This document shows, piece by piece, positions 21,434 to 31,849 of a stretch of 64,000 nt of DNA (position 1 is its first letter; each line of letters starts with the position of its first letter). The notes beneath the pieces were generated by a model. The model made no database searches. It had not been told where the DNA came from and saw nothing but the letters and a program-made list of their open reading frames with translations. The stretch is from Prostheceraeus crozeri (taxonomy: Eukaryota > Platyhelminthes > Polycladida > Euryleptidae), in assembly GCA_907163375.1 (NCBI GenBank), contig CAJQUW010005758.1, positions 248,001 to 312,000 on the forward strand, read 5' to 3'. The translations under genes were made by a program, and so were the position numbers.

Positions 21434-23229
21434 GGTGTAACAAAAATTTCTCCCCAGTGAAGGAACACATTGAGCAACAGTTAATTTGAAATTTTGTTTC
21501 ATGATAAAAGGACCCAGTGCTCCGACTAACCTAACTCGACTCTCCTTTGTATTTACTATCTGCACATTAGCTACAATCTTTTTTGAGCGTTGTTCCTTTT
21601 TATAATTGCAAATCAATATGTATGTTGATTCATGCACCCATTGTTTTTTTCAAAAAAAACGCCATTTTAATTGATTGTGTAGCAGGCGCATTAAGACCTT
21701 CCGTTTGAGCACGTTTGATGGACGCATTGACGGATCAAGCCATCTGTATCATCTCCTCAGTCACATTAAATTTCTGAGTAAGTGATGGCTACACTTTTAT
21801 TTGTAACAAAAGTTCATCCCCATGAGGACAAATTTTTGTTACAGTCACCTTCAATGTTTTTCTCCAACACTACAGCTCATAGGGAGACCGTGATGACAAG
21901 ACAGCTGCAGTACCGAGTGCTATCGTGATTCTCATTGGCCGATTAACGCTTCAAATTTCATTGGTTGTCGCAATGTACTGCTTCTTCATGACTATTCATT
22001 TCATCTCCCAGTGTCAGTGAAGATGGTGAAAGCACGTGAACACAAACGCTCACAGATTCAAGGCTTGCATTCAGCAGGACATTCCATCTCACACATTGCT
22101 AACATCCTCAAATGTGACCGAAAGACTGTTCGGAAGTGGATGAAGTCAGAGTCAGGACAAGTGAAGGACGCAAGAAGGAGTGGTAGACTAACGAAAATGT
22201 CTCCAAACATCAAGGACAAAGTGCGTCGTGAGTTCAAAGACAGAGTCAGCCCAGGACTTCGGCGCATTTCGCGAAGCTTGAATCTCTCTCTTGGCTACCT
22301 GGAACGTGGAAAGACTATTTCTCACATGACTCTTTCTCGTCATTTGAGGAAGACCAAGTGGGGTAAAGTTGCTTACAAGCAGCCAACGAAGCCTCTTCTC
22401 TCAGCCAAAAATGTCAATGACCGAGTTCAATTCAGTCAAAGGATGGTCGATGAGGGATACACGGATGAAGCGGCCCAGGGTAAACTGTTGAGGTCACACA
22501 TACTGTTTACCGATGAAAGTCCCATAGAATTGCATCCAAAAGTTAATGCTCAAAACAGAAGAATAAGGACGAGTGATCCGTCGTCAATCAAGCCAGAAAT
22601 GCGGCCCAAGTTCCCCCTGAAAATCATGGTGGCCGGAGGAATATGCAGATACGGCAAGACAGATCTGTACATCGTACCAAGTCATGGAACTGTGAACGGA
22701 CAGCACTATCGTGAAAATATTCTCCCTCTGTATACTGACATTATCAAAGATAGACGCATATTTCCTTGTTCGGATAGCGGTGTACTGATGCAAGACGGAG
22801 CAACTTGTCATACGGCTCGTGCGACTCTCAGTCAAATTGATGACAGTGACGTCAAGGTCTGGAGGGATTGGCCTGGTAATTCACCGGACCTAAACCCCGT
22901 GGAACACATCTGGGCCAGATTACAGGACTCCGTTTTTAAACAGCCTCGCCCAAAAAACCGTGATGAGCTGATTTTGCGGGTCAAAGAAGAATGGGAGTCA
23001 ATTACACAGACCGAAGTTTGGCACTTGTGTGACTCGTTCCGAACGCGAATTTTGCAATGTTTGGAAAATGAGGGTAAGCACACGAACTATTAAGAAAATT
23101 GTTGTCCTTTTGTTATAAAACTGATGCTCAATGTATTAGAACTCATGTTTGCATAGTGAATTGTTTTTCGGTTGGCTAATTTTTGGCATGTAGGAGAACT
23201 TCATGGGGAGAAATTATTGTTACACCCTG
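21429..23229 (+). mobile_element. Tc1-type element B, open transposase
   Basis: Ends CAGGGTGTAACAAAAATTTC and, inverted, CAGGGTGTAACAATAATTTC; homology of the two ends extends inward (ACATTGAGCAACAGTT mirrored at 23123-23138). TA duplications sit inside (TA)n on both sides (21427-21428, 23230-23231). A GTAACAAAA / TTTTTGTTACAG pair also lies at 21806-21836, like IR/DR elements with inner binding sites. Confidence 0.9.
22023..23093 (+). CDS. Tc1-type transposase (DD35E by my count)
   Basis: MVKAREHKRSQIQGLHSAGH starts a paired-like domain: SISHIANILKCDRKTVRKW is the first helix-turn-helix, and RRSGRLTKMS the GRPR-like hook. A second helical block follows (SHMTLSRHLRK). The catalytic residues lie in HILFTDESP (Asp), LMQDGATCH (Asp) and WPGNSPDLNPVEHIW (Glu), with 35 residues between the last two. 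VAGGICRYGKTDLYIV is the usual beta-strand block. 356 residues with no break; an alternative ATG lies four codons upstream. The conserved structure and matching ends suggest recent activity. Confidence 0.85.
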   Translation: MVKAREHKRSQIQGLHSAGHSISHIANILKCDRKTVRKWMKSESGQVKDARRSGRLTKMSPNIKDKVRREFKDRVSPGLRRISRSLNLSLGYLERGKTISHMTLSRHLRKTKWGKVAYKQPTKPLLSAKNVNDRVQFSQRMVDEGYTDEAAQGKLLRSHILFTDESPIELHPKVNAQNRRIRTSDPSSIKPEMRPKFPLKIMVAGGICRYGKTDLYIVPSHGTVNGQHYRENILPLYTDIIKDRRIFPCSDSGVLMQDGATCHTARATLSQIDDSDVKVWRDWPGNSPDLNPVEHIWARLQDSVFKQPRPKNRDELILRVKEEWESITQTEVWHLCDSFRTRILQCLENEGKHTNY

Positions 23230-23231
23230 TA

Positions 23232-23575
23232 TATATATATATATATATAATGAAAAGTTTGAAAAAGACCTTCTTTCGTAACTAAAAGTACTTATAGTTA
23301 CGAAAGAAGGTCTTTTTCAAACTTTTTATTATTAATAGGCTCTATACGCAGGATATTGAGCACTCTAAAAATAACATCAATTTTGATATATATATATATA
23401 TATATATATATAGTAAATGAAGGGACTTTACTATTGGTGCATAGTGCTCAATACTGAAAGAGCTAAGTAAATAGTGAAATCAGAACAATACTTATTGTAT
23501 GTAGCTCGGAGTTTCACGGACTGTAATAAGATTGCAACCGATCATCAGACATCAATAAATATAATAAACTATATA
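23232..23575. repeat. (TA)n tracts flanking a long perfect hairpin
   Basis: TA runs at 23231-23249 and about 23387-23412. Between them lies a 31-bp perfect inverted repeat: 23253-23283 pairs with 23296-23326 around a 12-base loop. Further right GATATTGAGCACT (23351) is mirrored by AGTGCTCAATACT (23442). No gene. Confidence 0.8.
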
Positions 23576-25384
23576 CAGTACTGTGCAAAAAGATTGCCCC
23601 ACCCTAAATTTTATGAGATATTCGGCGAATTATGACTTTAAGTAACGATAAGGTATCACATATTGGTATAACTATTTCGAAAACTTATCTTAGTGTTATC
23701 CTATCGTACTGACTATTGTAAATGCTTATTAGAATGCATATTTCAGCTGATTTCCTTTATGCTGTTGGTAAAATGCAAAACCATGTATACATTTATCAAT
23801 TAACAATTCATAGAAACAAACTTAATTCACATGAGATAGTTCAGTAAGTCAACGGTCCACCTTTCGCCTTGATGCATTCTGCTACTCTTCGAGGCATCGA
23901 TTCTATAAGTTTTTTGCAAATATCAGTCATTTCATTGGTTCGCATCAAGATGTCCAGGCATTGCTTGATGATGTCTTGCTTCGTCTTCACTTCATGTTTA
24001 TTAATTTTTTGCTTCAAGATGAACCATAAGTTCTCTATAACGTTCAGGTCCGGGCTGTTCCCCGGCCATTCCAAAAGCCGCACTCTATTCAAAGTCAAGA
24101 ACTCTTTACACACTTTGGCGGTATGGCAAGGTGCCAAGTCTTGCTGAAGGATCCACGCCTCACCTTCCCACCAATCATGCGCCTGCGGTAACACTCTGCT
24201 TTCCAGAACTCGGAGGTACTGCTCTTTATTCATTGATCCATCTACGACATGGAAGCGCCCTGTACCTCGTATTGACATGCAACCCCATATCATTAGCTTT
24301 AAAGGATGACGAAATCGAGCAGCGAAGTGATCTGCTTTTGGAATCTCACCAACCGTGCGTCTCACGAAGCGAGTCTGAAGTGGTTGGATCTCTATGCATG
24401 TTTCATCGGTAAACATGACTTTTGACCAGTCATCAATATCCCAATGCCTGTGATCTTTCGCCCATCGAAGTCTTTTTTCTCGCATTGCTGGCGTCAATAC
24501 TGGACTATTAATTGGCCGATAAGCTGGCCGTCCTGCCTCCAAGAGTCTTCTCCGAACGGTAGAGGAGTCAAGTTGCACACCATAATCAGTCGCAAGCTCT
24601 TCAGCCAATTCTCTGGATGATGCTCTAGGAGCGGCTTTTGATAACTTTACAATCGTTCGGTCCTCACGCTCTGAGGTAACCCTAGGGCGGCCGCTATTGT
24701 GATAATCAGCTTCCGTGTTACCTCTTTCCTCAAATCTTTGAATGATACGATCCACAGTGCGACGATCTTTTCCCACTGCAGCTGCAATTTCCCGATGAGA
24801 CATCGAACCAGATTGATAAAGGCCAATAATTTGACCGCGAGTAAAATCGCTGGAGGTTGCCATTATCAGCGCACAGTGAAAACAAATGTCATTGATAAGA
24901 CGATGCAAGATAGAAATCAGTATACCCACGCGTGTTGAATGCAGCATTGATGACAACTGTTGTCTCGATTCCCGCAATGATTGGCTGCTGCCTTGATTCA
25001 ACCAAACATGACGCATTATCGCAAAGCAGTTAAAATGATGACGACTGTTGTCTCGATTTCCGCAATGATTGGCCGCTGACTTGATTCAACCAAACATGAC
25101 GCATTATCGCAAAGCAGCTAGATGCTGAGTAAACGTGTCGAACAACATAATAAATGTTTGTCTTTTCCTTCAGGCCTACTCCTCTCTATCTGGTAGATTT
25201 CATAACTGTTAGTGTCACAAGCCATATGCAACGCATGCAAAGGACTGTAACTGAATGAGGAAATGATGAATTTGATAAGTAGAGCCATTGATTTTGATCA
25301 AATATCACTATAATTACCTATACATGAAAAAGAGCTGTTTTCATAGAATACTTGTGGGTGGGGCAATCTTTCTGCACAGTACTG
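23576..25384 (-). mobile_element. Tc1-type element C, open transposase
   Basis: Ends CAGTACTGTGCAAAAAGATT and, inverted, CAGTACTGTGCAGAAAGATT; about 29 bases match before divergence. TA outside both ends (23574-23575, 25385-25386). Upstream of the gene an 88-base segment is repeated in tandem (24948-25035 and 25036-25123). Confidence 0.9.
23841..24863 (-). CDS. Tc1 transposase, DD34E
   Basis: I choose MATSSDFTRGQIIGLY (24863) as start: it opens the paired-like domain, and residues upstream in the open frame look like untranslated sequence. First helix-turn-helix MSHREIAAAVGKDRRTVDRI, hook NSGRPRVTSE, second block SSRELAEELATDYGV. Catalytic: VMFTDETCIEI (Asp), ILQQDLAPCH (Asp), WPGNSPDLNVIENLW (Glu), 34 residues between the last two as in classic Tc1. 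340 residues, the normal Tc1 length, no stop or frameshift. Ends with the usual MPRRVAECIKAKGG block. Confidence 0.9.
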   Translation of the reverse strand: MATSSDFTRGQIIGLYQSGSMSHREIAAAVGKDRRTVDRIIQRFEERGNTEADYHNSGRPRVTSEREDRTIVKLSKAAPRASSRELAEELATDYGVQLDSSTVRRRLLEAGRPAYRPINSPVLTPAMREKRLRWAKDHRHWDIDDWSKVMFTDETCIEIQPLQTRFVRRTVGEIPKADHFAARFRHPLKLMIWGCMSIRGTGRFHVVDGSMNKEQYLRVLESRVLPQAHDWWEGEAWILQQDLAPCHTAKVCKEFLTLNRVRLLEWPGNSPDLNVIENLWFILKQKINKHEVKTKQDIIKQCLDILMRTNEMTDICKKLIESMPRRVAECIKAKGGPLTY

Positions 25385-25386
25385 TA

Positions 25387-25846
25387 TATATGTATCAAAA
25401 TAACGATTGAAATCAAAATGAATAAAAATAAATAATACAGTTTTGACCCGAAAGAAAAGTCAGCAATTATTGCCGACCGGTTTCGCCTGGTCTAGGACAG
25501 GCTACTCATGGGAATGAATTTATTGGAAAGCAAAATACAAAATTGGAAGCATAGACTTCCAAATCAAAACTTAATGACATAAACCTTGCGATTTTTGCTG
25601 GACGTGTCATAGTTCAGGTGGTTGAGGTCTGGTTCAATGTTGGTTTCAGCATAGAAATAAAAATGGATTCCTTGCGCTCTCTTTCTATGCGGGAAGAATT
25701 CGGCCCAAGCTGAAAGAATGGAGCAGCCTCAAATTTTAACGGTAGATATTAGCACATGCAGCAATGTGTTTAGTCACTCCTAAAGTCATGTAATTGGCAT
25801 TATCCATCTGTTGTCTATGAATAGTCAGCCGATTACGGAACATATA
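25387..25846 (-). mobile_element. Possible Penelope-like terminal repeat remnant with hammerhead-like motif
   Basis: On the minus strand, 25515 down to 25475 reads CATGAGTAGCCTG, a loop, CAGGC, GAAACCGGTC. This is the core of a hammerhead ribozyme as carried by Penelope-like terminal repeats: stem II is a perfect GCCTG/CAGGC, GAAA is kept, and the CTGATGAG box reads CCCATGAG. No protein-coding piece accompanies it. Confidence 0.45.
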
Positions 25847-25984
25847 CAGACCCGTGCAGAAGTCTAAAGATTCACAATTTTCAGAATACTATCTGTTCTT
25901 CTGAGGTGTACTAACATTTTTGATGAGTCTTGCAATCGATGAGATATCTATACAACTTTGTAATGGAACGATAATTAATGTCAC

Positions 25985-27200
25985 ATAATAATAATGATAA
26001 TAATAATATGCGTTTATTTCTCTTTTGAATGAAAATCGGAAGATGCTTGAAGACATACATAGAAAATTGGTAAGATAGTTCAACAATCCAATAAGAAATA
26101 ATACAAGTATAGAAGTAAATCAGCGGCGCAGATGAGAATTATACAGTTTACAGGCACAGATGACAAAAGTTTTGCTACGTCGAGTTGATCGTACATCAGG
26201 TAGTATGAAGCGACCAGACTGAGAAACACAAGGCAACAGATCATGAAGAATGTGATCATCTTTCATAATATTCTTCAGAAATTTCTCGGTCAAAAATCCC
26301 CGGCGACTCATCAAAGTGGCAAAGCAGCCTTCTTCACATTGAGCACCACAGATCATCCTGTGAAACCGACGTTGTACACGCTCCAGTCTCAATGAGTCTG
26401 TATTAGACATGCATACAAAGAGTGGACAGCAGTATTCAAGTATAGAACGCACGTAAGCGCAATACACTTGTTGTAAGTCACGAACAGATAGGCACGGTTT
26501 CAGGATACGAATAGCATACAAGCGCTGTGAACCAATCCGGATGATATTATTGACGTGATCGGACCATGTGCATTTGGAGTTGAAAGTAACTCCAAGAATT
26601 TTGAGAGTTGTGACCAATGGAATCTCTTCTGTTAAGTTGACATTTTCCTTAAAGTTTCGCTTGCGGATCAGTAAAGCTTTGCATTTGTTCATATTTATGG
26701 ATAAATCCATCTCTCTAGACCAACGGAGGATATTTTCATGTTCCAGTTTGATGTGATCATTGGCAGTAGACGAATATATCGGAAAACATAGTGTAGTATC
26801 ATCTGCATACTTGACTATTTGGCAGTGATCGCTCAGCGAAGAAAAGGTTGCGGTTGTGGCAGCGAGGAGGAAGGGACCGAGAATTGAACCCTGAGGTATT
26901 CCAGAGGACACCTTTACTTCACTACTTTTAGCTGTACCAAATGAGACGTACTGCGTTCTATCAGTCAGATAACTTGCAATCCATTTTACAATTCTTTCGG
27001 GAAAGTCACAAGACATAAGTCGGTTCATTATCAAATCTGTTCTTAACTTGTCAAAAGCCTTGGTGTAGTCATATGAAATTACCAATGCCCCTTGTGTACT
27101 CAGACAAGATACGACTACCTTAATCAATTTGAATAAGAATTCAGGTCGTGCAGAAATCTTTGCGCTTTTGAATTGTATCATTTCAAATGACAATTAACTT
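25985..27200 (-). mobile_element. 5'-truncated CR1-like LINE inserted in Tc1 element D
   Basis: The 3' end is an (ATT)n-type tail at about 25985-26012 (minus sense). The body runs to about 27195, where the Tc1 sequence resumes. Tail type and C-terminal sequence match the LINE at 2585-6060, so both belong to one broad clade. A clean target duplication was not identified. Confidence 0.75.
26120..27193 (-). pseudogene. LINE reverse transcriptase, C-terminal half
   Basis: Reads ALVISYDYTKAFDKL (motif A), KVSSGIPQGSILGPFLL (motif B), IVKYADDTTLCFP (catalytic YADD), then thumb-type KILGVTFNSKCTWSDHV and the conserved ILEYCCPLFV and LERVQRRFHRMICG, ending in LYNSHLRR. The endonuclease and the first reverse transcriptase blocks are missing through 5' truncation, the usual result of incomplete reverse transcription. 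No stop interrupts the 340 or so residues left, so insertion into the Tc1 element is not ancient. Confidence 0.85.
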
Positions 27201-27286
27201 GCTATAACCAAACTTAAATGCATTCTATGGTAATCATCGATAAAAACAAGACTGTAAATCATATCATCAGTTCATATTTGCCAATC

Positions 27287-28276
27287 ATGCCCAGAATTTC
27301 ACTAGATAAGAGAGAATTGGTGGTCCTACTATCACGAAAAGGCAAATCACAAAATGAAATAGGTTCGCTACTTCGGATTAGTGGCCGGTCAGTTCAATAT
27401 ATTTTGAAAAAATCAAAAATGCATGGTAGCATTGATGACCGTCATCGATCGGGCAGACCTCGCATCTTGTCGAAGAGAATGGAGCGTCGGATGATAATAA
27501 CTTCAAAGATGAACCCTGATTTGACAGCCAACCTTCTGAAAAACAAACTTTTTGTTGACAATTCAGTATCTGTTGAGACAGTGAAACGTACCCTACGACG
27601 GTACGGGTTATTTGGACGGATTGCCGTCAGAAAACCTCTTTTGTCTAAAAAGAACATCAAGTCTCGTTCAGAGTGGTGTCGACGTCTTTCTTGGGATTAT
27701 GATAGATGGAGCACAGTCATTTTTTCTGATGAGTGCAAGCTTGAGTTGATTCCAAACCGACGTTTCTACGTTCGCCGAAGTATCGGCAACAGATTAAAGG
27801 CCAAATATATCCGCCCATCAGTGAAATTCTCTCCCTCTCTTATGATATGGGGAGCCATTCGAGTCGACGGTGCTCGTGTTTTGGTGAGATGTGCCAACAA
27901 TGTCGATTCGCGCGAATATCAAAGGGTGCTTGACGTTGTATTACCACATATTTATGCTCCGTCGAACATACTTCAGCAAGATGGTGCTCCAGCCCATGCA
28001 TCTGCGTCTACTAAGAAATATTTTCAAGATAACAATGTCCGAGTGCTGCAGCCATAGCCTGCCCAAAGTCCAGATCTTTCTGTTATTGAGAACGTGTGGC
28101 GAATTTTGGAAGAAAATGTTTTTAGAAGAAATCCTACAACTATCGAGTCATTATGGGAGATGGCTGTTGAGGAGTGGAACAACATTCCAAGAGAACAAAT
28201 TCGTTTCTTGCATAATTCAATCCCGAGAAGGTTGAAAGCTGTTCTTGCCGCAAAAGGTGGTCATACGAAATGCTGA
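27287..28276 (+). pseudogene. Tc1-type transposase with one stop codon
   Basis: MPRISLDKRELVVLLSRKGK opens a helix-turn-helix (SQNEIGSLLRISGRSVQYI) with hook HRSGRPRILS. Catalytic blocks: VIFSDECKLEL (Asp), ILQQDGAPAH (Asp), PAQSPDLSVIENVW (Glu). A TAG at 28055-28057 sits where related proteins have Trp (LQP-stop-PAQSPDL), a single G to A change from TGG. The frame then continues cleanly to TGA after GGHTKC. The rest, 330 codons, is normal length. Confidence 0.85.
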
Positions 28277-28597
28277 CTTAGTGCACGTACGCTTCACATT
28301 ATGGTTATTATATAAGAATATAATCTTATAAGATAAATTCGTTTTATTCCTTTCAAATGTAATATAATTAAAGGCACAAAGACTTTTGCACGACTGAAAT
28401 TGTAGTATACCTGAAATGATCAATCATATATCTATGAATCATTCCACTTTGACTACGTAAACAAAAGTATTAAAAGAAAGTCTACAAGAGCTATCCATTT
28501 GACCTCTTTTCTAATGAATAAATTTGATTTGATAAGCTTTTGAAGATAATGATAACATTTAAGGTCACTAGCGCAAGAACTTCTGCACGGGTCTGTA

Positions 28598-29193
28598 CAT
28601 ATATATAGTCAAATAAAAGAAGAAATAGAGATGGTCAATAATAATGTATATAAATTGATTGATGAAAACGGAAAAATAAGTATAAAATGAGTATTGTATA
28701 AAGTTTTATAAGCCTAAGTTGTATGTAATTCAATATTATGATGAAAATATATTGGTAATCCCTAATCCACGTGGTACAAAATGCGGTAAATTGCCAATTT
28801 ATGTTCTGGTAATAAGCATTTGGATAATTTATTTAGGTTGGTGCAATAGCCAAAAGCATCTTATTGATCCAACTAGGTTGGTGCAATTGCCACTTTGCAG
28901 CATCAAATGTACTCCTAGTAAGGAAGTATCAAGGCCGGTAGTACAGTATGAATGGCAGTATGAAGATGCGTTATGTGTATAGACTATGACACGCTCACTT
29001 TCCGATCACTACAGCAGGAAGTTTTAGGCCGACAGTAGCTGCAGCACGTTGGTGTCTTTTGTCATCAGGTTTTAAGCCAGCGCGATTGATGCGTGCTGGC
29101 AGTGCTGAGTAATCGTTTAACTCATAGACGAGTCATGCTATTCGCACTGTATTGTTCACACGGTGATCGAAGTCACTCACTTAAGTGTTTAAT
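28598..29193. other. No gene recognised; two mariner-like end sequences
   Basis: TTTAGGTTGGTGCAATAGCC (28832-28851) and CTAGGTTGGTGCAATTGCC (28872-28890) are direct near-copies about 40 bases apart and resemble a mariner terminus (TTAGGTTGGTGCAA). No transposase is nearby. Confidence 0.35.
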
Positions 29194-29890
29194 ATGCCTC
29201 GTTGTGTCCCCGGTTGCTCCAGCAATTATAAAACCGCACATGGATCAAACTTCAACGTCTCAACTTTTCAATTTTCACCAGATCCTGCACTACGACAACG
29301 TTGGATTAAATACATTATTGCACCAAACGCGAAAACCTCGGGTTCACCAACAATATGTCAGTCTGCATCTATTTGATGCATTATCCGTCACTCACGACTC
29401 TTAACAACTAAGGAGTCGGATGGGTGAAAAGAAAGAGTCAGAAAAAAATCCAAAATCCAAACCTGTCGCTGTCCCAACAGTTCTTCTCAGCTACCCTCGC
29501 TCATAACAGCCTCAACCATCTGCTCCTCAACGGCGATGTCCAGAAGAACGTAAACGATCTAATATTGTGAGCTTTAATACTTCGACTATTCAAGAATTTG
29601 AAAGTAATGATAAACTCGACGAAATGTTCGATTTTTCTTCGTTTCGTTTACCAACAGAAGCAGATGATAGTTTCTTGAGCAATTGCACTTATTCTACACC
29701 TTCAACTGAGGAAACTCATCATTTCTGCAAATTGATATTCAGTACTCCTGTGCCTTCTCCTCAGATCGGTAGATTAATTCTAACAATATTCTACCAAAGT
29801 ACACCGAAATTAAGTTACACAAGAAAGAACTAGAAGATGAAGAAATGACAAAATCTTTCAGAACAGAACTGATAAAAACCGAAATCAATA
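29194..29890 (+). pseudogene. THAP-domain protein fragment
   Basis: MPRCVPGCSSNYKTAHGS then FNVSTFQFSPDP and ALRQRWIKYI fit the start of a THAP zinc finger: C-x3-C, the F-x-F-P-like block and the invariant Trp. The final C-x2-H pair is not intact (ICQSAS). An open frame further on (29567-29833) shows no motif. THAP domains begin P-element-type transposases and many host regulators; the lack of a catalytic domain and heavy transposon context favour a P-like transposon remnant. Confidence 0.5.
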
Positions 29891-29969
29891 AAAACGAAGA
29901 ATATATATATATACATTGATTTTTGATCGTGGCCAACTTCTTTTTCTGAAACAGTACATCAAACTGTAT

Positions 29970-30442
29970 TGCCCCACCAATTTTACGGATAGTTGGGGTT
30001 GCCTGAGCGGTGGCACAAGATGACACACTCCAAGGAGTGTATTTGGTCGGTTGAGGTGAGTGGCACACGCGATTGTCACAAGTGGTGCGGCTATCTTGAT
30101 ATCCGCGCCACATTGAAATCACTTTGTCGATTTTCTTAGTTATTATCGTGAATTTCGGTGAAATGATGAGTGGCACATGCTTTAGACGAGTCATTTCATA
30201 CGTTCGTGTGGTTGAAAATTCATAAATAAGTGATGGAAGATTTTTTGTGTTATTGGTGTGGATAAATTCACATCCGTACCCCTCGAACTTTTTCAACGAT
30301 TTCTCTTAATCTGCTGCATTATTTTGGAAAAATGAAGTGGTGGCAAAAGCTGACACACTCTAGAGTTCTGTGTAAATGTTGTTTCGAGTCACATTCGATT
30401 TTCGATGTGGTGCGGATATTGGTACGGCTAACTTCACACGAT
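29970..30442. mobile_element. Single diverged arm related to the fold-back element at 53711
   Basis: The right end GGCTAACTTCACACG resembles the fold-back terminus, and inside are repeated GAGTGGCACA and TGACACACTC blocks also found there. It ends exactly where the RTE-like LINE frame (RNQINY) breaks off. No left partner was found. Confidence 0.45.
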
Positions 30443-30661
30443 AATTAATCTGATTTCGAAAGTTGTCTCTTGGACCTTTCCAAGAGCTTATTACTTGACT
30501 GTTCTGTATGCACCAATCAATCCATTCTTCCCCGTAGTCGTTACGCTCACCTGTCAGTCTGTAGGGTTCTATTAAGTCAAATACTGTTACATTCATGCTT
30601 CTTTACATTCGCATTGAGATCACCCATAACAATCATAATTTCTCCGCTTCTGCATACAAGC
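30443..30661 (-). pseudogene. RTE-like LINE endonuclease remnant, distal part
   Basis: Reads SGEIMIVMGDLNANV (the catalytic GDxNAxV block), then TGERNDYGEEWIDWCIQNSQVI and RDNFRNQINY, matching RTE-type endonucleases (LGERNERGERL ... NTRNQIDYI). The upstream part of the same frame lies past the hAT element at 52382-52638 and beyond. One large gene fragment has thus been cut in pieces by insertions. Confidence 0.65.
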
Positions 30662-31849
30662 CAGAGATGTAACCGGTCCGGAATATTCCAGACCGGACCG
30701 GCGTCCGGCAGTGGACCGACGACCGGCATTGGACCGGCGACCGGATCTTTCGATGAATATATAGAGTTAAACATTGTTGCCTATAACTTGATACCGCATA
30801 AGATTACAAGCGAATAGGCCTATCGTGAGGTCAGTTATGGAGGCTGTAGGCCGAAACCTGATGTGCGAGCCTACTAGGCTATCAGCTCATAGAGTAGACT
30901 AAGCATAAGATTGATGTATAGCTGTAGGTAGGCATTAATATAATGTACAGGCCTACGATGCACTATATTTAGGCCTTTATATATAGGCCCATCTTGTACC
31001 AGATAGGTCCTTTATAGTAGGCTAAACCTGCCTGCAGGCCTCCCAAAAAAAACCTATAAAACCTATAAAAACCTATAAAAACCTATTTTTTAAAAAATAA
31101 CCTATAAAACCTATATAAACCTATTTTTTCGGACTTCTTATGATTTTTAACTAAGATGATCACATTTCTTATGCTATTTTACATATCACGTAAGTTTTCT
31201 TGATTATCGATAAGGAAAGCAATTTTTAATACTATCTGGTTTCAGATTGTGTGTTATTCGTCTTTTGAAGGTCGGTGATTGATTTTGTTCCTCGTGTGCC
31301 CAATGATCAGCAGTTATTACTCTTGAATCATTTTCGATTGGTTCAGTCTGGTTGTTGAACTGTTCGTACTGTTTACTTGTTCCATTTTATAATTTGTTAT
31401 TGAATTGAACATACATGTACATGTTTTTATAATTGTGGAAAACCTGAACTTAAAATAGTTAATAAAATGACTGTTTATGGACTTCAGGCAAAATTTATGG
31501 AGTTGGGAGACCCGGTTGCCTACAATTAAGATGTTTTACACTAGATGTTTAATGTATAACTCAATTTTAACTGTTGCCCTTTGTCATTCGGAAGTGAAAT
31601 TATTATCTATAGTTAATAACTTCGCTCCTGATGAAGAAGGTAAGCTGCACTCTTTGTATTTTGACTTTGGAATCATCAAAATATTATGAAAGGAAAACAT
31701 AACGCTGAATTAGAATATCATTTGAAACTAGTTTAATCTCCCAACTCTATTGGGCTGCTTTCAAGTCTGTGCGAGCCCCAAAAAATACCCTAATGATTTT
31801 GCGTGGACATGTTTAAAAGTTTTGAATTTTTTCATAAGTTGGCTTAAAG

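Larger units (their letters stand above)
25847..28595 (+). mobile_element. Tc1-type element D, split by a LINE
   Basis: CAGACCCGTGCAGAAGT (left) is mirrored at 28579-28595, with TA outside both (25845-25846, 28596-28597). Inside, a minus-strand LINE fragment occupies about 25985-27200, ahead of the transposase gene. Without it the element would be about 1.5 kb. Confidence 0.8.

Noticed and set aside
29739-30296. 185-residue minus-strand frame
   Set aside because: It runs through TA-rich and fold-back-like repeat sequence and has no motif; most likely a chance frame.
31477-31689. 70-residue frame as hAT A N-terminal exon
   Set aside because: It begins inside AT-rich sequence, has no clear acceptor, and I could not match it to the DNA-binding part of a hAT transposase; kept as undecided and not listed.
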